Source of the DNA: an uncultured Alistipes sp.
GTDB lineage: Bacteria; Bacteroidota; Bacteroidia; Bacteroidales; Rikenellaceae
Direction of reading: 5' to 3'
DNA: 29,550 nt
Assembly (NCBI GenBank): GCA_900542505.1
Contig: UQNV01000027.1
Location: forward strand, 1-29,550
Shown here in pieces: positions 14,310 to 23,356 of the stretch. The notes under the pieces are model-generated. The model searched no databases and was not told where the DNA came from. It worked only from the letters and a program-made list of their open reading frames with translations. The first letter of the stretch is position 1, and each line of letters starts with the position of its first letter. The position numbers were made by a program, and so were the translations under genes.

Positions 14310-16064
14310 ATGAAAACTACAGGACGTGTAAACGGTATCATCTCCAATATCGTCATCGTCAAGGCCGACGGACCCGTGGGCCAGAACGAAATCTGTCACG
14401 TGTATGTCGGAGATACCAGAATGATGGCCGAGGTCATCAAGGTCGTGGGCGACAACGCCTATGTGCAGGTGTTCGACAGCACCCGCGGCCTCAAAATCGG
14501 CGACAAGGTCGAATTCGAGGGCCACATGCTCGAGGTGACGCTCGCCCCGGGCATGCTGTCGCGCAACTACGACGGTCTGCAGAACGACCTCGAGAAGATG
14601 GACGGTCTGTTCATCGCCCGCGGTTCGATTACCGACCCGGTCGACTTCGAGGCGCAGTGGGAGTTCAAGCCGCTGGCCAAGGCCGGTGACAAGGTGTCGG
14701 CCGCATCGTGGCTCGGCGAGGTGCAGGAGCAGTGGGTGGCCCACAAAATCATGGTCCCCTTCGCGATGACCGAGACCTATACGGTCAAGAGCGTCGCCGC
14801 TGCGGGCAAGTACAAGGTGACCGACACGGTGGCCGTGGTGACCGATGCCGAAGGGTATGACCACAACATCACGATGGTCCAGAAGTGGCCCGTCAAGCAG
14901 GCCGTGCGCTGCTATACGGAGAAGCCGCGCCCCTCGCGCGTGATGGAGACCGGCGTGCGCGCCATCGACACCTTCAACCCCATGGCCGAGGGCGGTACGG
15001 GCTTCATTCCCGGCCCGTTCGGCGCCGGCAAGACGGTGCTTCAGCACGCCATCTCGAAGCAGGCCGAGGCCGACATCATCATCATGGTGGCGTGCGGCGA
15101 GCGTGCCAACGAGGTGGTCGAGATTTTCAAGGAGTTCCCCGAGCTGGTCGACCCCCGTACGGGCCACAAGCTCATGGAGCGCACCATCATCATCTGCAAT
15201 ACGTCGAACATGCCCGTTGCCGCGCGCGAAGCGTCGGTCTATACGGGTATGACCATCGGCGAGTACTACCGTTCGATGGGCCTCAAGGTGCTCGTCATGG
15301 CCGACTCGACGTCGCGCTGGGCACAGGCGCTGCGCGAGATGTCGAACCGTCTGGAGGAGCTTCCGGGTCAGGACGCCTTCCCGATGGACCTTTCGGCCAT
15401 CATCTCGAACTTCTACGCCCGCGCCGGTCTGGTGAAGCTCACCAACGGCCAGACGGGTTCGGTGACCTTCCTCGGTACGGTGTCGCCCGCCGGCGGTAAC
15501 CTCAAGGAGCCTGTCACGGAGTCGACCAAGAAGGCGGCGCGCTGCTTCTACGCCCTCTCGCAGGGCCGCGCCGACTCGAAGCGCTATCCGGCCATCGACC
15601 CGCTGGAGTCCTACTCGAAGTATCTGGAGTATCCCGAAATCCGCGAATACCTCGACGGCCACATCGGCAAGAACTGGGTCGACCTGGTCTATGCGGGCAA
15701 GACGATTGTCCAGCGAGGCAAGGAGGCCAACGACCAAATCAACATCCTGGGCGACGACGGCGTGCCGGTGGAGTACCACGAGCGTTTCTGGAAGTCGGAG
15801 CTCATCGACTTCGTCATCCTGCAGCAGGACGCCTTCGACGACATCGATGCCAACTGCCCGATTGAACGTCAGAAGATGATGTACGAGATGGTGCTCGACA
15901 TCTGCCGCAAGGAGTTCGGCTTCGCCGATTTCGAGCAGTGCTCGCAGTTCTTCAAGGGACTCATCAACCTCTTCCGCCAGATGAACTACTCGGAGTGGAA
16001 GTCGGAGAAGTTCGAGGACTACCGCAAGCAAATCGTGGAGTATGTGAATGAACAATCCAAATAA
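14310..16064 (+). CDS. ntpA: V/A-type ATPase catalytic subunit A
   Basis: The catalytic subunit of the ATPase head. It has 584 residues, the normal length. The Walker A motif is GPFGAGKT at residues 235-242 (Lys241), followed by the ACGERANEV loop with the catalytic Glu264, and the LVMADSTSRWAQALREMSNRLEELPGQ region. The non-homologous insert typical of A subunits (about 110-180) is present. Strong similarity to archaeal and Enterococcus NtpA can be seen by eye throughout. Spacing to the neighbours is 13 and 14 bases, consistent with one operon. Confidence 0.97.
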   Translation: MKTTGRVNGIISNIVIVKADGPVGQNEICHVYVGDTRMMAEVIKVVGDNAYVQVFDSTRGLKIGDKVEFEGHMLEVTLAPGMLSRNYDGLQNDLEKMDGLFIARGSITDPVDFEAQWEFKPLAKAGDKVSAASWLGEVQEQWVAHKIMVPFAMTETYTVKSVAAAGKYKVTDTVAVVTDAEGYDHNITMVQKWPVKQAVRCYTEKPRPSRVMETGVRAIDTFNPMAEGGTGFIPGPFGAGKTVLQHAISKQAEADIIIMVACGERANEVVEIFKEFPELVDPRTGHKLMERTIIICNTSNMPVAAREASVYTGMTIGEYYRSMGLKVLVMADSTSRWAQALREMSNRLEELPGQDAFPMDLSAIISNFYARAGLVKLTNGQTGSVTFLGTVSPAGGNLKEPVTESTKKAARCFYALSQGRADSKRYPAIDPLESYSKYLEYPEIREYLDGHIGKNWVDLVYAGKTIVQRGKEANDQINILGDDGVPVEYHERFWKSELIDFVILQQDAFDDIDANCPIERQKMMYEMVLDICRKEFGFADFEQCSQFFKGLINLFRQMNYSEWKSEKFEDYRKQIVEYVNEQSK

Positions 16065-16078
16065 AGCGGAAGAAGATT

Positions 16079-17398
16079 ATGACAACACGTGCATTTCAGA
16101 AGATATATACCAAAATCGACAACATCACCAAGGCCACGGTGACGCTCAAGGCGTCGGGCGTCGGCAACGACGAACTGGCCACCGTCGGCGGCAAGCTGGC
16201 GCAGGTGGTGAAAATCATGGGTGAGAACGTCACCCTGCAGGTCTTCGCCGGAACGGAGGGCATCGCCACCGACTCGGAGGTGATTTTCCACGGCGAGCCC
16301 CCGAAGCTCCGCGTGTCGGACAACCTCGCCGGCCGCTTCTTCAACGCCTACGGCGAACCGCTCGAGGGCGGCGAGCAGTTGGAGGGCGAGGCGCGCGAAA
16401 TCGGCGGCCCGACGGTCAACCCCTTCAAGCGTATCCAGCCTTCGGAGCTCATCGCCACGGGTATCGCCGGCATCGACCTGAACAACACCATCGTGACGGG
16501 TCAGAAGATTCCCTTCTTCGCCGACCCCGACCAGCCCTACAACGCCGTGATGGCCAACGTGGCGCTGCGCGCCAAGGCCGACAAGATTATCCTCGGCGGC
16601 ATGGGTCTTACGAACGACGACTTCCTCTACTTCAAGTCAGTCTTCGAGAACGCCGGTGCGCTCGACCGCATCGTCTCGTTCGTCAATACGACCGAGAACC
16701 CGCCCGTGGAGCGACTTCTCGTTCCCGACATGGCGCTGACGGCTGCCGAATACTTCGCCGTGGACAAGGGTGAGAAGGTGCTGGTGCTGCTCACCGACAT
16801 GACCCTCTATGCCGACGCGCTGGCCATCGTCTCGAACCGTATGGACCAGATTCCCTCGAAGGACTCGATGCCCGGTTCGCTCTATTCGGACCTGGCGAAA
16901 ATCTACGAGAAGGCCGTGCAGCTGCCCAACGGCGGTTCGATTACCATCATCGCCGTGACGACCCTCTCGGGCGGCGACATCACGCACGCCATCCCCGACA
17001 ACACGGGTTACATCACCGAGGGTCAGCTCTTCCTGCGCAACGACTCCGATACGGGCAAGGTCATCGTCGACCCGTTCCGTTCGCTGTCGCGTCTGAAGCA
17101 GCTGGTTATCGGCAAGAAGACCCGCGAGGACCATCCCCAGGTGATGAACGCCTGCGTGCGCCTCTATGCCGATGCGGCCAACGCCAAGACCAAGCTCGAG
17201 AACGGTTTCGACCTTTCGGACTACGACGAGCGTACGCTGCGCTTCGCCCGCGACTACTCCGAGAAGCTGCTGGCCATCGACGTGAACATCAGCATCACCG
17301 AGATGCTCGACACGGCATGGATGCTCTTCGCGAAGTACTTCTCGCGTGAGGAGGTGGCCATCAAGGAGGAGCTCATCAAGAAGTACTGGAAAGCATAA
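16079..17398 (+). CDS. ntpB: V/A-type ATPase subunit B
   Basis: The non-catalytic subunit alternating with A in the head. It has 439 residues, slightly shorter than the usual 455-470. As expected for B, there is no intact Walker A motif; the equivalent position reads VTGQKIPFFADPDQPYN. Other signatures are LTDMTLYADALAIVSNRMDQIPSKDSMPGSLYSDLAKIYEKA and the ITHAIPDNTGYITEGQLFL block. The protein begins MTTRAFQKIYTKIDNITKATVTL. It lies 14 bases after ntpA and 11 bases before ntpD. Confidence 0.97.
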   Translation: MTTRAFQKIYTKIDNITKATVTLKASGVGNDELATVGGKLAQVVKIMGENVTLQVFAGTEGIATDSEVIFHGEPPKLRVSDNLAGRFFNAYGEPLEGGEQLEGEAREIGGPTVNPFKRIQPSELIATGIAGIDLNNTIVTGQKIPFFADPDQPYNAVMANVALRAKADKIILGGMGLTNDDFLYFKSVFENAGALDRIVSFVNTTENPPVERLLVPDMALTAAEYFAVDKGEKVLVLLTDMTLYADALAIVSNRMDQIPSKDSMPGSLYSDLAKIYEKAVQLPNGGSITIIAVTTLSGGDITHAIPDNTGYITEGQLFLRNDSDTGKVIVDPFRSLSRLKQLVIGKKTREDHPQVMNACVRLYADAANAKTKLENGFDLSDYDERTLRFARDYSEKLLAIDVNISITEMLDTAWMLFAKYFSREEVAIKEELIKKYWKA

Positions 17399-17409
17399 GC
17401 GACACGGCA

Positions 17410-18018
17410 ATGGCAATCAAGTTTCAATACAACAAGACTTCGCTCGGCGAACTCGGCAAGCAGCTGAAGATGCGGCAGAAGGCGCTCCCTACCATCAAGA
17501 GCAAGGAGTCGGCCCTGCGTTCCGAGGTCAAGAAGGCGAAGGACTCCGCCGGCGACTACCTGCGGCAGTTGGAGGCGCTCAAGCAGCGCTACGACTACAT
17601 GGTGTCGCTGTGGGGAGAGTTCGATGCGGACTTGTTGCGCATTGCGGACATCGAACTTTCGGTTCAGAAGATTGCGGGCGTACGTACGCCGCAGCTCTCC
17701 GAGGTGAAGTTCGAACAGAAGCCCTACGACCTCTTCTCCTCGCCGGTATGGTATGCCGACGGGGTGGAGATTCTCAAGAGCCTGGCTCGTCTGGGAATCG
17801 AGTACGAGGTCTACAACCGCAAGATGGAGCTTCTGGATTTCGCACGTCGCAAAACCACTCAGAAGGTGAACTTGTACGAAAAGGTGCAGATACCCGGGTA
17901 CGAGGACGCCATACGTAAAATCAAACGCTTCATGGAGGATGAGGAGAACCTCTCGAAATCCGCCCAGAAGATTGTGAAGACCAAACAGCAGCAGGCCGGG
18001 GAGGGCTCGATGTTATGA
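17410..18018 (+). CDS. ntpD: V/A-type ATPase subunit D
   Basis: Subunit D forms the central rotor shaft as a long antiparallel coiled coil. This 202-residue protein has the typical N-terminal helix (FQYNKTSLGELGKQLKMRQKALPTIKSKESAL) and C-terminal helix (ARRKTTQKVNLYEKVQIPGYEDAIRKIKRFMEDEENLSKSAQKIVKTK), with a short globular middle. The C-terminal helix matches the family pattern in which KVNL.E...IP precedes the last rotor segment. Its stop overlaps the ntpI start by 4 bases (ATGA), suggesting coupled translation. Confidence 0.94.
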   Translation: MAIKFQYNKTSLGELGKQLKMRQKALPTIKSKESALRSEVKKAKDSAGDYLRQLEALKQRYDYMVSLWGEFDADLLRIADIELSVQKIAGVRTPQLSEVKFEQKPYDLFSSPVWYADGVEILKSLARLGIEYEVYNRKMELLDFARRKTTQKVNLYEKVQIPGYEDAIRKIKRFMEDEENLSKSAQKIVKTKQQQAGEGSML

Positions 18019-19871
18019 TAGCGAAAATGTCGAAATACGACTTTGTGCTCTATGCGGCACAGAGCGAAGACTTCATCGAACGGCTGCGCGAACTGGGGCT
18101 GGTCGACATCACCACGACGGGCTGGGAGCCCTCGGAGGAGGACCGCCAGCTGCTGCTCGACATCGAGGGCCATGCCAAGGCCGCCGACTTCCTGAAGGAG
18201 TTCCGTGCGGACGGGGAGCGCTGCAAGGCCGGCGCCGAACCCTTCGCAACGGGTGAGGAGGCCTATCGCCACTATGTGGCCGCCTCGAAGCAGGCCGCCT
18301 CGCTCCATGCGGAAATCGCCCGCCTCGAGAAGAGTGCCGACGAACTGCGCCCCTGGGGCGAGTTCTCGGTGGAGAGCCTGCGCCGCCTGTCGGAGCGCGG
18401 CATCGTGCTGCGCTACTTCTCGGCGCCGGTTTCGGCCTACGACAAGTATGAGTCCGAATGGTCGGAGCGGTATACGCTCGAACTCATCCACCGCGGCGAA
18501 TCGACCGCCTACTTCATCGTGGTCGCCGCTCCGGGCGACGAGGTGAACCTCGACGCCCAGGAGATGAAAGCCCCTGCGATGGACATCCGCGAAGCGGAGC
18601 GCCGCATCGGCGAGGCCCGGGCCCAGCTCGCGGCGCTCGACGCCGAGTTCTCGCGCGTCGCCGCCTCGGAGGAGCTGCTTGCCGGACATGCCACGGCGCT
18701 CAAGGAGCGGCTGCAGGGTATCCGCGTTACGGAGACCGCACGCCGCGAGGCCGACGGTACGCTGCTCGTCATGGAGGGTTGGGCCGAGAAGGAGACCTCC
18801 GAGCGGGTCGATGCCCTGCTGGAGGAGTATCCCAACGTGGTCTACATCAAGTCGGACCCCACGCCCGAGGACAATACCCCCGTGCAGCTGCGCAACGGCT
18901 GGTTTGCCCGCATCTTCGAGATGGTGGGCGACATGTACGCCCGTCCGAAGTACGGCACCATCGACCTGACGCCCTATTTCGCCCCCTTCTACATGCTCTT
19001 CTTCGGCATCTGCCTCAACGACGCCGGCTACGGCCTGGTGCTGCTCGCCTTGGGGCTCTGGATGCTGCACAAGAACCGCAAGCCGGGCATGATGCGCCGC
19101 GCCGCATGGTTCGCCACGATGTGCGCCCTTGCCACGGTGCTCTTCGGCGGCTTCTGCGGCTCGTTCTTCGGCGTGAGCATGCAGAGCTGGGTGCCGACGG
19201 GTGCCGACGGCGAACCGCTGTTCCGCTTCTATGACTTCCAGAACAACTTCTTCTCCGTGGCGCTGGCCATCGGTATGGTGCAGATTCTCTTCGGCATGCT
19301 CATCAGCATCGTCGTCACGACGCGCACCTTCGGCATCAGCCACGCGCTCGGCTCGCTGGGATGGTTCCTCATCCTGCTGGGCGGTTCGGTGGCCGGAGGT
19401 CTTCCGATGCTCAACGAGGCGTGGGTCATTCCGGGCTTCACCACCTCGTCGCCGGCCTTCTACGCCGTGCTCGGCATCGGTGCATTCCTCATGCTCTTCC
19501 TCAATTCGCCGGGCCGCAATCCGCTGCTGAACCTCGGGGCGGGTGTCTGGAACTTCTATAACAACGTGACGGGACTGCTGAGCGACGTGCTGTCGTACAT
19601 CCGTCTGTTCGCCATCGGCCTCTCGGGCGGTGTGCTGGCTCTGGTCTTCAACTCGCTGGCCGAGGGCTTCGTACCCGACGGAGCCGGTATCGTGGTGCGG
19701 ATTCTCATCATGCTGCCGATTCTGCTGATTGGTCACGGCATCAACCTCTTCATGTCCACCATCTCGTCGTTCGTTCACCCGATGCGTCTGACGTTCGTGG
19801 AATTCTACAAGAATGCAGGCTTCGAAATGGGCCCCCGCTCGTTCGACCCGCTGCGCAAAATGGATAAGTAA
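18015..19871 (+). CDS. ntpI: V/A-type ATPase subunit I (membrane stator, a-subunit)
   Basis: Subunit I is the membrane stator that provides the ion half-channels. The 618-residue protein has a soluble N-terminal half (to about 315) rich in heptad-like helices, then about seven membrane segments starting at PYFAPFYMLFFGICLNDAGYG near 318. The essential arginine is Arg530 in SYIRLFAIGLSG, and the C-terminal FVEFYKNAGFE motif is typical. The ATG at 18015 overlaps the ntpD stop; the ATG at 18027 is a possible alternative. The distance to ntpK is 37 bases. Confidence 0.95.
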   Translation: MIAKMSKYDFVLYAAQSEDFIERLRELGLVDITTTGWEPSEEDRQLLLDIEGHAKAADFLKEFRADGERCKAGAEPFATGEEAYRHYVAASKQAASLHAEIARLEKSADELRPWGEFSVESLRRLSERGIVLRYFSAPVSAYDKYESEWSERYTLELIHRGESTAYFIVVAAPGDEVNLDAQEMKAPAMDIREAERRIGEARAQLAALDAEFSRVAASEELLAGHATALKERLQGIRVTETARREADGTLLVMEGWAEKETSERVDALLEEYPNVVYIKSDPTPEDNTPVQLRNGWFARIFEMVGDMYARPKYGTIDLTPYFAPFYMLFFGICLNDAGYGLVLLALGLWMLHKNRKPGMMRRAAWFATMCALATVLFGGFCGSFFGVSMQSWVPTGADGEPLFRFYDFQNNFFSVALAIGMVQILFGMLISIVVTTRTFGISHALGSLGWFLILLGGSVAGGLPMLNEAWVIPGFTTSSPAFYAVLGIGAFLMLFLNSPGRNPLLNLGAGVWNFYNNVTGLLSDVLSYIRLFAIGLSGGVLALVFNSLAEGFVPDGAGIVVRILIMLPILLIGHGINLFMSTISSFVHPMRLTFVEFYKNAGFEMGPRSFDPLRKMDK

Positions 19872-19884
19872 AAAACAACAATAA

Positions 19885-20361
<477 letters not shown>

Positions 20362-20380
20362 TCGCGTCCGATTGTGCCAG

Positions 20381-20414
20381 AAGGCCGGAATCCCACAGGA
20401 TTCCGGCCTTTTTT
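20381..20414 (+). terminator. Rho-independent terminator of the V/A-ATPase operon
   Basis: A perfect 13-bp stem (20381-20393 with 20398-20410) with loop CACA runs straight into a T run (TTTTTT, the last two in the stem). It starts 20 bases after the ntpK stop. Confidence 0.93.
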
Positions 20415-20822
20415 GTGTGGATGTGCCGAAGGGGGCGGACGAGAGGCTGCGGGCAGGGGAGCCGCGGAGAGGTGCAGCCGGGAAGAGCCGCTTGAGTAGC
20501 ATGCGCGGGAAAAGAGTTGAGGGGAAGAGTTGCAGGGAGGAGTCGCGTGAACGGTGCTTCATGCAGGGGACCTCATGCAAGGTGCCTCGTGCAAGGTTGC
20601 GGACCGCGGGCAGACAGCCCTGTTTCCGGTGTCCCTGTTCCCGGAGACCAGCTGCCGGACGGGAGCGCTGCGGGAGCAGGCCGTAAGGGACGGCATGTGT
20701 GCGGGCGCAAAGTGCTGACGGGGACTGGCAGGACGCTGACGGAGTGCAGCCGGGGAGTTGACAGGATGCAGGTGGGAGAAAGCAGGAGCATGCGGCTCCG
20801 TACGGTTCCGGTTTGCTGCAAG
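20415..20822. other. Gene-free interval
   Basis: No frame here has the composition or family similarity of a real protein. The stretch is purine- and G-rich on the plus strand (for example GGGAAAAGAGTTGAGGGGAAGAGTTG near 20507, abbreviated by eye). It contains one short tandem repeat at 20560-20601. It separates two convergent transcription units that have their own terminators. Confidence 0.6.
20560..20601. repeat. Three 14-bp degenerate tandem repeats
   Basis: The units are CATGCAGGGGACCT, CATGCAAGGTGCCT and CGTGCAAGGTTGCG, exactly 14 bases apart. TGCA plus GG is kept in each. They lie in the gene-free interval after the V/A-ATPase terminator. No function is evident. Confidence 0.6.
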
Positions 20823-20866
20823 ACAAGAGAAAGGAGCGACAACCCCCGACGGGGTTGCCGCTCCTT
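20823..20866 (-). terminator. Terminator of the surface-protein gene
   Basis: Arms 20831-20846 and 20851-20866 pair over 15 of 16 positions with loop CGAC. On the minus strand the stem is followed by a T-rich tail (CTTTCTCTTGTCT). It lies 58 bases past the stop at 20924. Confidence 0.75.
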
Positions 20867-20923
20867 CCGGTGTTCGTCCGCAGGGCGGTCGGACAGAATC
20901 CGCCTGCCCGGACTGGCTGTCGA

Positions 20924-22999
20924 CTACTGCTGGGCCGGAACAGCGAGGTCCGTAACCATGACGTAGTATTTCGACGGATTCGATATCGAGCAGATGCGTT
21001 CGATACCCGTGAAGGTCAGCGTCTGCTTGTCGCTCGAAACCGAGAAGACGATGTCGACGCGCTCGGAGTTCCACGTGCCGTAGACGCCGACGAGAATCTG
21101 CGAGAGGGTCAGCGTCGAGGATGCGGCATCGTAGATGTAGCTTACGGTCGAGTTGACAGCATCTTCCATCCGGTACATGTCGCTGTAGTACTGTGCGACG
21201 AAGGTCGCTTTGGTTTGGGCCGGGTCGAGCGTTACCTTCACACTGCCTCTGGTCATCTTCGAACCGTTGTAGGCGATGTCGCTGCCCTCGACGTAGAAGG
21301 ACGTCGGGCCGTCCCATGTGCCTTCGTCGTTGATGGCCGTGTAGGTCTTGGCGTTCATGTCGATGTTGTACTTTGTCTCTTCGCCGCTGCAGTTCAGCGT
21401 TACGATGCCGTCGACGATGGTGTAGGTACCCTCCTTCGAGCCGATTTTGCCGCTGCCGAAGCCGTCAAGTTCCAGCACGTCGCCCGAGCCGCTTGCAGGC
21501 TGGTAGCTGCCGGCCTCCCTGCCCTTCTCGATGAGGCTCGTCGTGTTGCCGTCGTAGGTGTACTTGAGAATCTTCTCGCTGTTCTCGATGACGAAGGCCG
21601 TTGCCGAGGCGTCGCCGAGCGAGGTGCCCGAGGTGAACTCGACGCCGACTTCGCGCAGGCTGTAGCCCGAACGCTCGAAGAGGTAGTAGACCGTGCTGCC
21701 ATCGAGCGTCATCTCGAGCAGGAGTTTCGTTGCTCCGGCATTGGCGGCCGAGGTGTAGTCCGAGATGCTCTTCTGCGTCATGACGTAGAAGCGGGTGTTG
21801 TCGGGCATGTCCTCGATGATGTCGCTCACGTAGGTCATCGTCATCTTTTCGTCCCATTTGCCCGAGATGCCGTATTGGTCGCACGACTCGCGTTCGTATG
21901 CGAACCGGCTGGCGCTCTCGTCGAAGGTGAACGTGCCCTTGAAGTCATAGGCGTTCACGTCGGTCGTCTTGAAGGTGAAGACCGTGTTGGACTTGAGTGA
22001 AGCCTCGAGGTTGGGCGAGCTTTCGCGCGTCAGCTTGCCCGGCTGCTTGGTGTCGATGAAGAAGCCCTTGTAGTCACCGACGAAGGCTTTGCCGACGAAG
22101 TCGTTCTTCTCGGTCGAAGAGATGGTGAAGGTAATGGGTTCGGCCGGCATCTCGAGCACCCAGCAGTCGCTCGGGTCGTAGGAGTTGTCCTCGAAGTAAA
22201 TCTTGCTCTCGTAGTGTGCGCCCGTGCGGTCGCCTACTACCGTAACCTCGAAGTTGTAACCGAGTTCTACCTCATAGACGAATTTCACCAGCTGGCCGTA
22301 GTAGTTCTCGCAGATGTACTCTCCGTCCTCGTCGACGAGCGGATCGCCGTTGTTATCCTTCTTGATGGAGTTGATGAGGCGGACCTTCGAGTGTTCGTCG
22401 CCGATGCGCGTGATGCTGTTGTATTCGACGGCCGTTCCGGCTTCGAGCGTGACGTCGTGTCCGGGCATCGTGAACTTGAAGGAGTAGCGCTTGTAGTCGC
22501 TGGCTACCTCCACATCGCCCGTCTGTTCGCACACCTCTTCCTCTTCGGTTCCGTAGCGGACCTGGGCAATGCACATCGAAAGGTCGGTTACCGTGACGTA
22601 GAACGACACTTCGCTGCCCTCTTCGGCCGTCTGCGGTACATTCTGGAAGTAGAAGTTGTCGGAATTGTCGTAGTAAATCGTGTATTCCTGAGGCTTGATT
22701 TCGCGAACCTCGATGTCGAGCGTTACGTCGGCCTCGGGCATGGTGAATTCATAGTTGAACGTATTGGTCTCGGCGTCCGACGAGGTAAACGTGCATGGCT
22801 CTTCGTTGTAGTGTACCGAGACGATTTCCATCCCTTCGGTCATTTTGATGCTCAGCGGAACAACGTCTCCCGCCTTGGCCGATTCGGCTACGGTTGCCTG
22901 ATAGAATTCGGAAGCCGGAACCGTGATGGAGAACGAAGGGGCGGTCGAGTCCTCCGTCTTGTCGTCCGAGCAACCCGCGGCCTTGTTTTTTGAGCGCAA
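20924..22999 (-). CDS. Repeat-containing surface lipoprotein-like gene, signal peptide missing
   Basis: The frame encodes about 690 residues of an acidic, beta-rich secreted-type protein. Near its N-terminus the segment AAGCSDDKTED looks like the lipobox and Asp-rich tail of a Bacteroidota surface lipoprotein. However, only KNK and charged residues precede it, and the only start in the open frame is TTG at 22999. A TGA lies ten codons further upstream, and no other frame there has a hydrophobic stretch. Three repeats of about 95 residues end in FTMPEADVTL (85-94), FTMPGHDVTL (176-185) and LEMPAEPITF (282-291), as in surface beta-repeat proteins. The rest I do not recognise. As it stands it would not be exported. 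It may be a decapitated pseudogene, a silent cassette, or a misassembly. Confidence 0.7.
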   Translation of the reverse strand: MRSKNKAAGCSDDKTEDSTAPSFSITVPASEFYQATVAESAKAGDVVPLSIKMTEGMEIVSVHYNEEPCTFTSSDAETNTFNYEFTMPEADVTLDIEVREIKPQEYTIYYDNSDNFYFQNVPQTAEEGSEVSFYVTVTDLSMCIAQVRYGTEEEEVCEQTGDVEVASDYKRYSFKFTMPGHDVTLEAGTAVEYNSITRIGDEHSKVRLINSIKKDNNGDPLVDEDGEYICENYYGQLVKFVYEVELGYNFEVTVVGDRTGAHYESKIYFEDNSYDPSDCWVLEMPAEPITFTISSTEKNDFVGKAFVGDYKGFFIDTKQPGKLTRESSPNLEASLKSNTVFTFKTTDVNAYDFKGTFTFDESASRFAYERESCDQYGISGKWDEKMTMTYVSDIIEDMPDNTRFYVMTQKSISDYTSAANAGATKLLLEMTLDGSTVYYLFERSGYSLREVGVEFTSGTSLGDASATAFVIENSEKILKYTYDGNTTSLIEKGREAGSYQPASGSGDVLELDGFGSGKIGSKEGTYTIVDGIVTLNCSGEETKYNIDMNAKTYTAINDEGTWDGPTSFYVEGSDIAYNGSKMTRGSVKVTLDPAQTKATFVAQYYSDMYRMEDAVNSTVSYIYDAASSTLTLSQILVGVYGTWNSERVDIVFSVSSDKQTLTFTGIERICSISNPSKYYVMVTDLAVPAQQ

Positions 23000-23176
23000 C
23001 CGTGTGGTCTGCCCTTCGCGGAGTCAGTCTAAATGGCTTGCTGAGCCTCTGGTTTCGGCATGTCGGCCCCATTCGGAATCCCGGTTGCTCGGGCGGGAAG
23101 CGGCTGTGTGACTTCCTTGGATAGAGCCCTTCCCGATGGCTAGCCTTCGGCCCCTGCAGGGCGTTCCCATCCCCGG
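23000..23176. other. Interval lacking the expected promoter and signal-peptide region
   Basis: This stretch lies between the rnr terminator and the decapitated surface-protein gene, where that gene's promoter and signal peptide should be. No TAnnTTTG box and no hydrophobic N-terminus is visible on the minus strand in any frame. Small palindromes (GGCTAGCC near 23138, CCTGCAGG near 23154) are present. I see nothing else. Confidence 0.5.
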
Positions 23177-23212
23177 AAAAAAGCGGGAACCCGAGCATGC
23201 TCGGATTCCCGC
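23177..23212 (-). terminator. Rho-independent terminator downstream of rnr
   Basis: On the minus strand a 14-bp stem (23199-23212 with 23183-23196, one G-U wobble) with a tiny AT loop is followed by six T. It lies about 145 bases past the rnr stop at 23357 and ends the M20-rnr transcript. Confidence 0.9.
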
Positions 23213-23356
23213 TCGATAGCTTCATTGCGGCCGGAGCTGCTTGTCTGCCGGTTCCGCTGCCTCGCGTACAGGGGCGGGAGGTTTCTCCTTTCGGTCGCCC
23301 TCCGGCAGTCTGTCGCATGAGGTCCGGCAGCCGGAGAGGCCGCCGTGTGCCGCGGG

